Shown: one piece after another, positions 1-10,599 of the stretch
Position numbering within the stretch: position 1 is the stretch's first letter
How the letters are laid out: the number at the start of each line of letters is the position of its first letter
DNA from: Bremia lactucae
Lineage: Eukaryota > Oomycota > Peronosporomycetes > Peronosporales > Peronosporaceae
Length of the DNA: 64,000 bases
Assembly (NCBI RefSeq): GCF_004359215.1
Contig: NC_090611.1
Coordinates: 5,348,173 to 5,412,172, forward strand
Direction of reading: 5' to 3'
Program-made: the position numbers and the translations under genes
The notes under the pieces: model-generated
Seen by the model: only the letters and a program-made list of their open reading frames with translations
Told to the model about the DNA's origin: nothing
Database searches by the model: none

Positions 1-305
1 TGAATTACCCCATGCATGACAAAGAGCTACTTTCAATAAAGTAGGCTCTTGTCAAATTTCGTGTGCACCTACAGGGCACCGAACCATTTGTGGTCTATAC
101 GGATCACGCATCACTGCGGACCGCAATAAACTCATCGCACCTCTCGCCTAGAATGGCAAGATGGCTTGTATTCTTCTCTGAATTTAATTTCAAAGTTAAA
201 TTCAAGCTGGGTAAGTCGAATGTCTTCGCTGACGCTTTATCGCGCAAACCAGACTTCGAAGAAAGAAACCAGGAAAGTGTATCTAGTGCTAAAGCCCAAA
301 TTTAG
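1..305 (+). pseudogene. Family A RNase H domain, C-terminal part
   Basis: The translation from about position 63 contains the end of a Ty3/gypsy RNase H: a YTDHASLR motif, then SPRMARWL, then FADALSRKPD, the usual junction to the integrase. RNase H degrades the RNA strand of the RNA/DNA hybrid during reverse transcription. The beginning lies outside the window or in another frame: positions 1-60 still read like the NYPMHDKELL segment but carry a stop. In family A copy 2 this same domain is largely deleted. Confidence 0.85.
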
Positions 306-314
306 CCGTCAACG

Positions 315-1314
315 TTGGCAGCCATGAAGGCATATCACGTGACGAGCTCATTAGCCTCTGAAATAAAAGAGAGCTACAGTCAGGACGACCATTGTCGCCT
401 GCTGTTTGATCACTTTGGTGGACGAAAGGTAACCCTTCCGTCGCACCTGAAAGCTAAGCTTAATCGCTTTAGCAACAGCGATAGCCTGTTATGGCATCAG
501 CTGTCACCTTGTGATCCCTTGAGAATCTATGTGCCTCGTGACACAGATCTTAAGCTGATGATCCTTCATGAGCTCCATGATGCACCATCTAGTGGGCATC
601 TGGGCCGTGAATAGACATCCTTACGAGTGTCAGAGGTATTTTGGTGGCCACATCTATATAGATGGGTGGCCAGCTATATTCGCTCTTGCGAACAGTGTCA
701 GCGCATTAAGCCTGCACCGTCCAGCAGTGCGCCACTGAAGCCGCTACCGATCCAACCAACTGTTGGAAGTCAGTAAGTCTGGTCGTCTTTGTAGATAGAC
801 TGAGCAAAATGGTGCATTTAGCACCATGTCAAACATCAATCACAGGCAAGGAGGCAGCTCTCTTGTTCCTGGATCATGTTAACCGACTACACGGGATGCC
901 CGAGTCCATAGTATCGGATCGGGATCCAAGTTTTACGTCTTATTTTTTGCGACATGTGTTCGAGCTGCTAGGTAGAAAGCTCTACATGTCGACCGCAGAT
1001 CATCCCCAGACCGATGGCCAAACAGAACGTGCCAATCAGGTCGCGGCGGATGTCTTACGCACTATAGCAACTCCCAAAGAGTGGAGCAATTGCCCTTTGT
1101 GGAGTTCGCTATATATAACAGTGTCCACGCCAGTACGGGTGAGACACCGTTTTATATTAACGGACTGCGCCATCCTCGGACGCCAGTCTCGTTTGTGCGC
1201 AGCCCGATTCTTAGTGGGGGAGGGCCTCTCACTATGCTTGGTGCGAAAGAGGGACATAGTTTCGTCAAAATGACAATGATTCATGAGGGTATCATCTCAA
1301 CGACAGAAACTTGA
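315..1314 (+). pseudogene. Family A integrase, zinc-binding and catalytic core
   Basis: Positions 315-614 encode the integrase N-terminal region with the HELHDAPSSGHLGRE segment of the HHCC zinc-binding domain. Its continuation has a stop where a lysine is expected (glycine-arginine-glutamate-stop at about 612). Positions 809-1070 encode the DDE core: the SDRDPSF motif carries the second catalytic aspartate, and DHPQTDGQTERANQ precedes the third acidic residue. A frameshift near 1080 moves the rest (FAIYNSVHASTGETPF, then GLRHPRTPVS) to another frame, ending near 1314. The order and motifs are those of gypsy integrase. Several stops and frameshifts make it non-functional. Confidence 0.85.
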
Positions 1315-1369
1315 CCTCGTGACCCTGCCAATTCAGCAGTGGTCAATAAAACTACGCCTTGTGACCGAC

Positions 1370-2329
1370 CTCTCGGCGGTATCATAAGCGAGTTTGATGC
1401 TAAAAGCGTGAGCAAGGCCCAACGCTTTGTGGATGAGCGATTAGCCATCAAACGTAAAGTCCGTGACGCAATGGCAAGCGCACAGGACAAGCAAAGATAA
1501 TATGCGGACCGAAATTGTCGCATAAATAATGAACGCTTTAGAATGGGTGAAAAAGTTCTATTAAGTACTGCTGCCCTACCTAAAAATGCAATTTCTGTAC
1601 TACCTGGAGGTATTACGAAGTTGTTGCCGCGTTTCATTAAGCCCTTTACGGTGGTAGAAGAGGCTTGAGACCTAAATTATAGGCTCACCCTTCCCCCGTA
1701 TATGTAGACGCACCCCTATTTTACGTGGGACGTCTGAAACGGTATGTAGATCCAAATGATGTCACATACCCCCATCCGTCTAAGGAGACCGATGGTGATG
1801 CCGACTGTGAGTCGAGCGTCGTTCGGGTGAGGGAGACAGAGAAGGCAAAAACTATTAGCCGACCGACTCTTCCCACCACGAAAGAGAATTGGAGAGCGAA
1901 AGTCATCACGCGAGTAACGCGGATCCCTCAGCATTATCCGCTCAAAAAGGTCCAAGCCAGTCTTCAGGCGTTCATAACCCTGACGAGCCTATGCGCGGAC
2001 ATCTTGAAGATCCGAAGTTGGTCGCGAGACTTGACCCTCGAGATCCGCAATACGTCGTTCGGCAGAGCTTAACGCCTGCGACTGAACTGACGAAGGTAAG
2101 GCAGCCGCGAGTAGGTGGGCGAGATCGCCACTCCTATCGGGCGCCGCCTGCACTGACGGATATGGGTGGGAATCAACGTTTCCTTGTTAGTAGGTTGCTT
2201 GCCCACCGCTCCGTGAGGCGAACGTATCAGATCCTCGTCCAATGGAAAGGTTACCCGAAGAGTTTTGACTCTTGGGAACCGATCGATACCCTACGTATTG
2301 ATGTGCCCGGTGAAAATGAGCACCAGTAG
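1370..2329 (+). pseudogene. Family A integrase C-terminus and chromodomain
   Basis: About 1600-1760 holds the integrase C-terminal segment (RFIKPFTVVEEA, then GRLKRYVDPNDV), interrupted by stops. After a variable linker, 2160-2329 encodes a chromodomain with NQRFLVSRLLAHR, ILVQWKGYP and FDSWEPIDTLRIDVPG, ending at a stop at 2327-2329. Such C-terminal chromodomains are known in chromoviral integrases, where they direct insertion to marked chromatin. The same order and wording recur in copy 2 at 16947-17699, which supports the reading. Confidence 0.8.
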
Positions 2330-2582
2330 AGGCCTCTTCGCTAGTCTCAAATGGACTGGCAGAAGTAGCGTTGTGAGAAGAAACAGGGGATACAGAACTG
2401 CCCATGATTTCTTTCACACGTAAGCGGGCGAAATTATTTCGTTGCGACCACTGTTTCATGGCATCGGAATGCGGATGAATGCGGCGCGTGAATTCCGCCT
2501 CGTACTGGTCGGGGGTTTCATTTGAACGCAACACGACAGGAATCGGAAAAAAACGCCCAAACAATTTCCCTGAGCCTTCCAT
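2187..2582 (-). pseudogene. Antisense ORF of family A, copy 1
   Basis: A minus-strand frame begins at an ATG (2580-2582) and runs back toward pol for 131 codons. The part beyond the chromodomain stop (2330-2582) is shared with copy 2 at protein level: PIPVVL, SNE, YEAEF, and FA-LRV-EIMG are conserved in the same frame on the minus strand of 17700-17960. The part overlapping the chromodomain is probably just its shadow. A one-base difference near 2560 relative to copy 2 shifts the N-terminal side. I do not recognise the protein family. It lies between pol and the missing 3' LTR, the same place as the antisense ORFs of families B and C. Confidence 0.5.
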
Positions 2583-3159
2583 GATTTAAAGACGCCATAA
2601 TAATTATGAGAGCGCGCTCTTGGAGCAACGCTATTGGCCCGTTTACACGAGGCTATTTAAATGGAGGGGGCATTAGTGATATGCCATCCGTCACATAGCC
2701 ACGTTTGATACGACTGGCTTGTGACACCGACTAAGCACGTTCACGTGTCGTCGGCGGAGCTTTAGGCTCAGAATTCTTTTTGTCAGAACTAGTATGGATA
2801 TGTTCTGAGCAATACTCGTTGTGGATTTGCCCAACGGAAGAGTGGCTGCGCCCCTTTATGGGCAACGCTTCCATAATAGTCGCTGCGCTATCCAGCGTAG
2901 AGGACGAGACAGCGTCAGTAAATGTTGCTGTCTCGATGTTACGAGCAATGAGGGGATTTTGAAAGGGCTATAATGCGCCATCATCCTTCTTCCTGAGCTC
3001 GTTGTCCGCATCACTACTATGAGGCGACGGCAACGGTGTTGAGCAACGGTGTTGACTCATTGTAGTCGACAATGAGGGACGGATCAATTCATCACTGTTA
3101 AAGAGTACACGGATTTGAAAGAAAAAAACTTTGGCATCTTAAATCTGAAAAAAACGGCC

Positions 3160-3536
3160 AATTTTTAGACTTTAGATACCAAAGTTTCTATTAATCTGAA
3201 GGTAATAAAGTATCTACTAATCATTAGGCTCCGGCTTACAATTTATTTAGAAGAGGGAAAAGAGAAATTAAATGTAACTTATTAACTTTCTACGTATCGA
3301 TCTTTTATACAATGACTTTAACATATTAACATTAAATAATGTAAGGCGCCTCCTTGCGCACCGCTCAATCGTGCCTAGTAACGATTGGCGGGATCACTAA
3401 GAGCTTAAATCAAACAATCAACAACACTGTTGTCTTTTTGCTTGGTAATATTATTAAAATTAAATGATAAAAATATACTTCTTCAGTTTTTTCCTCTTTT
3501 TGGAAATAAAATTTATGCAGCGGATACCCCAGTTCA
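3160..3536 (-). repeat. Family B LTR remnant, minus orientation
   Basis: Read on the minus strand, this stretch resembles the family B LTR at 11635-11955 and 22399-22894. It shares the central segment around the TTGG(C/T)GGG and GGCGCCTCCTTGCGCACCGC region and the AT-rich start. Its LTR start would lie near 3536. It is diverged and has no matching partner LTR nearby, so it is probably a solo or truncated LTR. Confidence 0.55.
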
Positions 3537-3554
3537 TTCCTGATTATTGAGAAA

Positions 3555-3655
3555 GATCAAGAACTTCAGCTCTCGCTGAAATCTGGGGTTTTTAATTTAT
3601 CAAGGTGCGCACTTGATAACATGGAATATGTCCTCGGTTCGATACTTGACAAAGT
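3555..3655 (+). repeat. Dispersed repeat shared with 49130-49235
   Basis: About 100 bases, starting at a CAGCTCTCGCTGA motif and ending at GATACTTGACAAAGTG, recur in the same orientation at 49130-49235 upstream of another family B LTR. Both copies sit next to LTR fragments. This suggests a piece of a further LTR type, but no ends can be defined. The bases from 3660 to 3780 hold nothing I recognise. Confidence 0.5.
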
Positions 3656-3784
3656 GTATAAGAAGCTGCTATGAGAAACTTGACATTAGGATTATGGTCC
3701 GCAAAATTGCTGCAATCTGGAGACATGATTACAATCTAATTTAATACTATAAATACTTTAAGAACTTGTCGTGTGACTTTAATT

Positions 3785-4018
3785 TTAGTTAGGGAAATGA
3801 TATTGCCACCCAACCGTTTTTACTGCTACCCGACCGTTAATACGTCTACCCCATTGGCTACTGTCTGGCATGCCCATTGGCACACGCAAACATTTGATCC
3901 GCATCGTGCCGAATTTAGGGATCAAGTCAAATTGTTCCATCTCTGCGTGCTCAAACATGGCCTGTTCTGCCGCCTTGATTGACGGGTACTTGAGCTCCTG
4001 AGGAGGTGCGAGAGGCAT
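3785..4018 (-). pseudogene. Possible N-terminus of a FAR1/MULE-like transposase
   Basis: A 77-codon minus-strand frame starts at an ATG at 4016-4018 with MPLAPPQELKYPSIKAAEQA. A short acidic/hydrophobic lead followed by a YPS-x-KAAEQA helix resembles the start of FAR1-type zinc-finger domains at the N-termini of oomycete MULE transposases. The later cysteine/histidine ligands are not convincingly present, and no transposase core follows. I cannot exclude that it is a chance frame. Confidence 0.25.
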
Positions 4019-4735
4019 GATGTTGACAAAGGGCAGTAGCGAAATTGTAAAGCAAGTTTTTAGAAGGGGGCAAATCTACGAAATATGAAGCATAACTTCG
4101 TGTTCTGCTTCAAATTCCTCGCTTGGTAAGGTGGGGGGGGGGTCATATTGCTCAAGCCAATTGAATTGGCCGTAAGTATATTTTGTGCTTATGGATCCCC
4201 CTGGGTACCTGTTGTAGACGGGACGCGAGACAGTAGGTCTTAAAGACTTGGCACGTCCGGCTAAATTGGACATCGTCTTTAGACCGCGCGAAGCGCTTGT
4301 TTCCAATAGTCCTTTTGAATTATCAGATGGGTCTAGTTTTACTGCTCTTAGACTTAGAACACTAATCAAAGCTGAGAGCGAGGATTCCAACTGGTGGATA
4401 CCCTGGCCATCTAATGAAAAACCTCGAAACCTCGTAGAACCCCCACGCTTCACGGCGGTTCAATAGCGCTCAACTAGAAAGCGAATTCAAGACCATCAAT
4501 GGATGAGGTGGAGGAAGATAAACCGTGTCTGACTCACTTGTGGGGGGCCGGCTGCTTCTCAACATAATCACAGTGCGTCCTTCGGTGATTGCGGAGGACG
4601 TGGATCATGAGAGTAACCGTCGCCATAACTCACAAACACCGGGGCCCGGTATTTGTGAGTTATGACGGAAGACCGAGTGAAGGTTGAGGTTCAGCATTTA
4701 TCAACCAAACCGGCGCTTTAAGCCCTTCGCAACAC
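4019..4735. other. Unassigned stretch with a long hairpin
   Basis: I recognise no gene here. A plus-strand frame at 4248-4466 and a minus-strand frame at 4076-4453 overlap and neither resembles a known family. A run of nine G residues lies at about 4134-4142. The clearest feature is a near-perfect hairpin at 4624-4664: arms of 20 bp with one mismatch around a single base, centred on GGGGCCC. The sequence probably derives from the 3' region of a family B element. Confidence 0.4.
4624..4664. repeat. 41-base hairpin
   Basis: Bases 4624-4643 pair with 4645-4664. Arms are 20 bp with a single G-T pair, the loop is one base, and the centre is GC-rich. It is not inside any gene I can name. Confidence 0.8.
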
Positions 4736-5650
4736 GCTGGATACAGCTCGGCACAAGATTCATCCTGTAAGGATGATGTGAAACGTTTGATCCGAGTCGA
4801 TCAGTCTCTGGCGGATGCTTTGGACCGTACGCAACCTCTGGTGCAACGTGGCACTTACATATGATGCGCATCGCAAATCATTGAGTGTAGAAATGACGAC
4901 TCGCCGACAATGGCTATATAGTACAGTAAGCGATTGCGTGTTGTATATCGATCTGATGACAATTAATACAATGTCGACACCCCTTTAAAAACATGTTGTG
5001 TTGGAATATTGATGTACATCATCAAACTTCAAGAGCCTTGTCTTTCTCATAGGTTTGTCTGACGTCGATAAGTAATGTCGACGACGAAGCACTTGAAATA
5101 AGTGTCGCAAAAGGGGGCTTATCCATACTGTTGGTTGGCGCAGCCGTCTCAAAAGCAGGCCGGCGCGAATGCGCGTCAGCGACGACATTAAGTTGTCATG
5201 ATGGAAATAACCCAAGGAGAGGTTCTAGTCCGCGAAGGAGGACAACCATCTCGCCATTAATTCGAAAACTGTGGGCTGTTTACGCCCCGGCGGAAGGACG
5301 CATGGTCCGTGTAAGCAATGAACAGTCTATCTCCTAGGAGATAAAGTCGAAACTTAGCCAGTGCATTTTCATGGCAGAAAGTTCATTTTCATGGCAGAAA
5401 GTTCATTTTCGTGCACTAGACATTTTTGTTCAGCTGGTTAAAGCACGCGCAACTGATAGTAGACGACGCGCTCTGCGCCGTCTGTATCGTTCTGTATCGT
5501 ACTGCATAAACTCTCAGCCGATGGCAAATTGCTGTTGTCATCACAGACCACATGAAATGTTCTATCTTTGTCTGCAATCGCCAAGATCGACGATTGGATC
5601 AAGCTTTGCTTGATACCTCAAGGACTGCTGGCAATCAGCGTTCCATGACT
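4735..5650 (-). pseudogene. Family B pol fragment (RNase H to integrase N-terminus), minus
   Basis: Read on the minus strand, 5640 down to 4840 is a degenerate copy of the family B RNase H and start of integrase. It is the reverse complement of 6590-7400 and aligns with 19925-20880 and 58500-59290. At its lower end (about 4760-4850) the plus strand reads like the coiled-coil part of the family B antisense ORF (DQSLADALDRTQPL, compare HQALADTLDRA at about 21830). So an internal deletion has joined integrase directly to the 3' region. Stops occur throughout. Confidence 0.65.
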
Positions 5651-7400
5651 ACATATCACTTTTGAGTAAACTTAAAATATGTATTGTCATTTCGGCATAG
5701 TTGCGCGAGTTCTTCTGCAAGCACCTGTTAGCAGGTTGATCCCATGTTGAGCGTCTTTTGGCAGCTCGCATGATATTCGATCAGGAAATGCACCTTAAAT
5801 CGATCAATTTCATTACAAAGGATTAAGGAGCTACTAAGAACCCGCTCGTCGCACGATGTCTATTTCTAATTCTTAACCTTGCTATCTGATGAGCGTCTGG
5901 GAGCGTCTGCAAGCGTGCGAATGTATAACAAGAGAGTGTAATGGCCACTCATCACACTGTGGAGTTAAAAACCAGAGTTGTTCGTAGAGGATATATTGGT
6001 GGTTGCGCAATCACAGCTCGAACAGTTGAGGAAATAATTTCTCAAGCACTTGGGGCGTAACTCTTTTAAGAACCCAAGGAGAAAAATCCCAGAAACCTTC
6101 ACAACAAGCTTCGGGAAGAAATCGAGACGCTTAGCGGCTTGGTTGACAAGGAAACTAGCTTGGGCGCTTACACGTAGCGCCTCCGTTGTTAACTTCCGAA
6201 ACATCTCAATTGCCAACGCTAGAACCGAAACAGTTTTTGCATGATCGGTGAAGTGGCCAAATCAAGCCGATCTGCGTACTAGTTACAGACGACGAGTACG
6301 TGACCAAATTTCGATAGGCAAATGTAAGTCCTGAGAACGAACGGGTCCTCAGCAGTTCCTCGGTGGGCGAAAGTATTCTCGATGAGAAGACTTGAGTAAC
6401 TTTAACGTCTCAATCATGAGATTCGTTAAAAGCAAACCTTTTGTATAAGGATTTGATTGAACAAAGGATGTTTTTCCTGATCTGATATCATGTTAGCTGA
6501 TAAAGGACAAAGGCACCCAACATGAGATTAACCTGATACCAGGTGCTTGCGAAGAACTCGCGCAACTATGCCAAAATGACAATACATATTTTTAAGTTTA
6601 CTCAAAAGTGATATGTAGTCATGGAACGCTGATTGCCAGCAGTCCTTAAGGTATCAAGCAAAGCTTGATCCAATCATCGATCTTGGCGATTGCAGACAAA
6701 GATAGAACATTTCATGTGGTCTGTGATGACAACAGCAATTTGCCATCAGCTGAGAGTTTATGCAGTACGATACAGAACGATACAGACGGCGCAGAGCGCG
6801 TCGTCTACTATCAGTTGCGCGTGCTTTAACCAGCTGAACAAAAATGTCTAGTGCATGAAAATGAACTTTCTGCCATGAAAAATGCACTGGCTAAGTTTCG
6901 ACTTTATCTCCTAGGAGATAGACTGTTCATTGCTTACACGGACCATGCGCCCTTCCGCCGGGGCGTAAACAGCCCACAGTTTTCGAATAAATGGCGTGAT
7001 GGGTATCCTCCTTGGCGGACTATAACCTCTCCTTGGGTTATTTACATCATGACAACTTAATGTCGTCGCTGATGCGCTTTCGCGTCGGCCTGATTTTCAG
7101 CCGGGTGCCAACCAACAGTATGTATAAGCCCCCTTTTGCGACACTTATTTCAAGTGCTTCATCGTCGACATTACTTAACGACGTCAGACAACTATGAGAA
7201 AGACAAAGCATTTGAAGTTTGATGATGTACAATAATATTCCAACACAACATGTTTTTATAGGGATGTCGACATTGTATCAATTCTCATCAGATCGACACA
7301 CAACACGCAATTGTTTACCGTATAATAAAGCCATTGTCGGCGAGTCGTCATTCTTGCACTCATCGATTTGCGATTGCGCATCATGTATGGTGCCACGTAG
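4840..7400. repeat. Large inverted repeat: arms 4840-5790 and about 6470-7400
   Basis: The left arm is the reverse complement of the right arm over more than 900 bp, with high identity but scattered differences and small indels (for example an extra copy of about 19 bp at 5371-5405). The spacer of about 680 bp continues the right-hand (plus) element. The match runs from TGCTTGCGAAGAACTCGCG and its complement near the centre to the GTGGCAC motif at the outer edges. Both arms are family B pol sequence. Confidence 0.85.
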
Positions 7401-8770
7401 TACCAACAAGTGAGCAGCGTGGACGCGAGAAGACTTACCTTACATTAAGTTGCGATTTCTACTGACTTCGCCAGCATGAATTCGTGCGCAAGTACATACG
7501 TGGTGTCGAGGTTTATCGTCGGGTGAAGCCTAGTTCTTCACCCCCTGCTTCGTTACAACATTCACATGTACAGAGAATAGGCAGAGTGTTGGCAGTTGTA
7601 GCTACGGAAATCGGATTTTCCGAAGACGCTCACAAGAGCTATGGTTCTTGAGCTTTTAAATCGTTTCAGCAAGATGGTACATCATGTTGCAGTTCCGGAG
7701 ACGATCGCAGCTGAAGGTTATGCTCGTGTCTTCGTCAACACGATGTATTATATCCATGAATTACCCCGAAAAACGAATTTAGATCGAAATCCTGGTTCAC
7801 GGTGGAGCGTTTAAATAACATAGAAAACATTGGAATGTCAACTTCTGACCATCCTGAATCAGATTGCCTTGCCATGGCAATACACGAAAAGAATTGATAT
7901 ACAAGGGCAATATTTATAACTTCCCACATTCGTCACAACATATCCGAGTTAATTTACCGTAGCCAGTTGGACTAGATCATTAATTTTAAATCAAATACCT
8001 TTTGCTCTTCCATTTTGATCAGCATTCCATTTCTGTTGGTCACCCGCATCAGCGATGGAATTCTGCACGAAGCGGACCTCTACTTCTTATGCCAAGAGAA
8101 ATTGTCCCGCTGACTCGGTTTCGTTTTTGTTTTTAGCGCGCCCGGTGCCCACTGCGGAATTATCATTCTCCTCTTTAGTGAGAGCTTCATTGCTCTCACT
8201 ATTACTATTACTGTTATTGTTGATGCTGATTTTATCAGCATCATTATTTCTAAAGTAGCAATAGCAATACTGCTAATGCTAAGCTTGACTTCTACATTGT
8301 TGGTTGAATCAGCAATGGTGTTTCGCATTGACTGTTTAGCCAATGCATGATGAGCAAGAGCGAGATTGATCTTTGCTCAAGCATTTCTCCCCCTACCCCT
8401 TAAATTAGGGTTTCTTTTAAATTAGTTGGGTATACGTGGATGGCGTAGGCTATTCACGAAAAGCGGTGCATGCTTTGTTATTGCATGCACTGTATTGTTG
8501 ACGACAAATTCAGCTATTGGCAAGAACTCACTCTAACTCATAAACGAATGGACGTATCCCTTTGAGGGCTCGATTTTGCATGTTCTGTATGACATACACG
8601 ATTAAGCTACCTCGTAGGATGCGCACGTATCCTACAATTTACGTCGGACTTCCCATCCGTACCACAAGTACGAGGCTTCTTCCAGTTCACACCTGGAACG
8701 GTCCAAGTCATCAGATAAAGCCTGATCGTCCCGGGATAGATACTGAACGTTTCGAACCAGACGTTTAATT
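5930..8770 (+). pseudogene. Family B pol, heavily degraded
   Basis: In order on the plus strand: the protease-RT linker near 5940 (a HHTVE segment also seen at 58195 as NHTVESAA), a mostly unreadable RT zone, RT thumb/RNase H at 6560-7060, integrase zinc domain at about 7230-7560, integrase core to about 7890 (STSDHPESD), and integrase C-terminus at 8562-8700 (RMRTYPTIYVG). Frames break every 100-200 bases. Between 7930 and 8560 I cannot assign sequence, but it holds perfect hairpins such as GTGAGAGC/GCTCTCAC near 8180 and GTGCATGC/GCATGCAC near 8465. It lies upstream of chromodomain and antisense ORF remains, so it is one plus-strand element running to the LTR at 11635. Confidence 0.7.
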
Positions 8771-8779
8771 TGTCCTCCA

Positions 8780-9060
8780 GGGACTAAAACTCGTGACGAG
8801 CTGTCGCCAGCTCATCCCAAAGGATTTGATGCACTCGTTCGTTCGACAACTGATCGACCGCAACTAGGGCTTGCATTTTATCAAATGATCGCGACAAACA
8901 TTGTGCTCCAACTTTAACTCACGACGACATTATAGTTCATGACCAATGTTATCCCCAAGTATCGGATAATACGACTTTGATCATGTTCGGGTCCAAAGAG
9001 TAAGTCAAACCCATCTATCCTTCTCCTCCATATTCATATATATGGACTTGAGTGATGAGA
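8780..9060 (-). pseudogene. Family B antisense ORF, C-terminal coiled-coil fragment
   Basis: The minus strand just beyond the integrase C-terminus encodes helical, charged sequence (ELATARHEF, LEDKLNV). Nearer the integrase end it carries WKKPRTCGTDGK, matching WKKPRTDGTGG in the equivalent places at 60436-60500 (minus) and NRKKPRTDGTGG at about 21890 (plus). Frames are broken. It overlaps the pol linker on the other strand. Confidence 0.5.
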
Positions 9061-9076
9061 GGTACATTCTAGTTAA

Positions 9077-9301
9077 ATGCTTCTTTTTGAGCCACCGCGA
9101 GGTAAAGGAGATCATATTGAGTTATCTAGTTCGATGGCGAGGGTTATACCACCGTCACATGATGGTTGCGAACATCGCTCCTCACTAATGACAGACGTTC
9201 TGGGTCTCGTCGATCAGTATTTCGAGATCCATCCTTTGGCTCAGATGGTACATCGGAAATCGAGCGCTTCGCGCGCTCGTAAAAAGATTGCAAGCTATTG
9301 A
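9077..9301 (+). pseudogene. Family B chromodomain remnant
   Basis: The two frames together read HREVKEII, SYLVRWRG, SHDGCEHRSSLMTDVLGLVDQY and EIHPL. This is a chromodomain closely like that on the minus strand at 51095-51290, with one frameshift around 9165. It marks the C-terminal end of pol of the plus-strand element. Confidence 0.7.
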
Positions 9302-9360
9302 TTCCTTCGCGCATCTCAGATGAGATGCACGTCGCTCAATGAGGGTCTTTCAGGAAGATC

Positions 9361-10430
9361 CTATCCTAGAAGCATGGACTTTACTTTATAAGAATCAGGT
9401 AAATGGATCTTCCACGAGAAGCAAGGTAAGCCTGTCTCTATAGACAAATGGTGCAGCTTGTAGCGTGCACCGACTACGGAGAGTTTTTCAACCGTCACGC
9501 AATGAAACGATTTTGTCAAGCCAGCCTTGCGGCCTGCGCTTTTCACACTTTGTGAGTGTTTTACAAGCACATTACATCCTTGGCACACTCGCTAGTGTAC
9601 CATCGATGCCAAAAAAAGTATAAGTAAGCATTCCGTGCCGTCCTCACTAGGCTTGTGAAGCCACGATGAGCTAAACAACGGAACTTTGTAATCAGTCTCT
9701 TATAAAGAGGACGGGCCTTCGAACGAGGTGTTTGAGGCCGTCAAAGACGAAATTGCGTTAATAATCACAAGGATAATTATTGCGTGCGATGGTAACGGAG
9801 GCGCTCCTGGTCGTTGTTGCTGTCTAAAACCTCGTGAAATTGATCACTACGATGGCTTTGGGATAAAAAGCTTTCTGTAGGTTTGAGCTCGCTAGAAATC
9901 GGCTCCTGACGGGGCTCCAGCCAAAAACACGCAGCGCCGGCAGCAAAAAAGATTTTCGAGAATCTAGGCCAGGGTTTCTTTTCGGGAGCGAGCCGCAACC
10001 TACTGCGGTCTCTCTTCTTTTTGACTAATAATAGCACTCGGCTAGCAATTCTCTCCAAGTAATCCTTACGATCACTTCGTTTCTAATGGCGCATTATAAT
10101 ATCCATCACCAGAGCTGCCATCATCAATGAATTTATTAAAGAATGACTCCACACCAAGAGGTGCATGCGAGTATGACAGCGTCGCGAATAACTCTTTATG
10201 CACGCCAGATTCCATATATTTGGCGGATTCGGTCGGGAGCAAGCCGGGACCTTTGCAGTGGCCACCGATCTGTACGATGACGCCGACTTGTGAAAATCAT
10301 CAACAATTGGAGTTGGGAGCGAGTTGCTCCCGCAGTAGAAGCCTGGGCGTCTACTGATGTGCTTGTAGCACTAGCAGCTACACTTAGTCGTGTAGTGCCA
10401 GATTTGCGGCCTTACAAGCTAAGCGCACGG
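9361..10430 (-). pseudogene. Family B antisense ORF, tandem copy 1
   Basis: On the minus strand, 10430 down to 9361 carries scattered pieces of the family B antisense protein: LAPEKKPWPRFSKI (around 9980) and VVGARYKLHHLS with TGLPCF (around 9430-9480). Both match the intact frame at 50346-51314 (ASEKKPWLLS, GAKYKLHRLS, AGLPCL). Near 10300-10430 it joins sequence equivalent to the N-terminal end next to the polypurine tract. Stops and frameshifts are frequent. It follows the plus-strand chromodomain, so orientation relative to pol is antisense. Confidence 0.65.
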
Positions 10431-10469
10431 GCCCTCGCATCACAGCTGAGAGCCTTGATCCCAAATGAT

Positions 10470-10571
10470 GATGGACGTTTCGAGTCTCCTTTACAGTACG
10501 ACGAGACTCATCCTCTTTCTCGAAAGATCCATCAAGAACAAGCGCTTCCCACGCTCGTAAAGAAAATGTAA
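10470..10571 (+). pseudogene. Second chromodomain tail (duplicated 3' region)
   Basis: The plus strand reads LQYDETHPLSRKIHQEQALP and a stop. This is the post-chromodomain tail of pol, a second occurrence after the one at 9220-9301. It marks the start of a second copy of the 3' part of the element. The junction from the first antisense ORF copy into this tail lies near 10430-10470. Confidence 0.6.
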
Positions 10572-10599
10572 TCTCTCGATCCCTTTGTGCATCTCAGAA

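Larger units (their letters stand above)
1..3110 (+). mobile_element. Ty3/gypsy family A, copy 1, 3' part (truncated)
   Basis: This is the 3' portion of a chromodomain-containing Ty3/gypsy retrotransposon, entering from the left edge of the window. RNase H, integrase and chromodomain follow each other on the plus strand, and then a minus-strand reading frame. The sequence matches family A copy 2 (11956-19287) in the same order, including the post-chromodomain region up to about 3110. There it breaks off into unrelated LTR-like DNA, so neither LTR of this copy is present. Many stops and frameshifts show it is dead. Confidence 0.85.

Noticed and set aside
2186..2330. Antisense ORF of family A extended through the chromodomain
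   Set aside because: Only the part beyond the chromodomain stop is conserved as protein between copies. The overlap is explained by the chromodomain itself.
8055..8258. Poly-leucine membrane protein
   Set aside because: The LLLLLLLLMLIL run comes from CTATTACTATTACTGTTATT low-complexity and hairpin DNA inside a decayed pol region. No neighbouring frame supports a gene.
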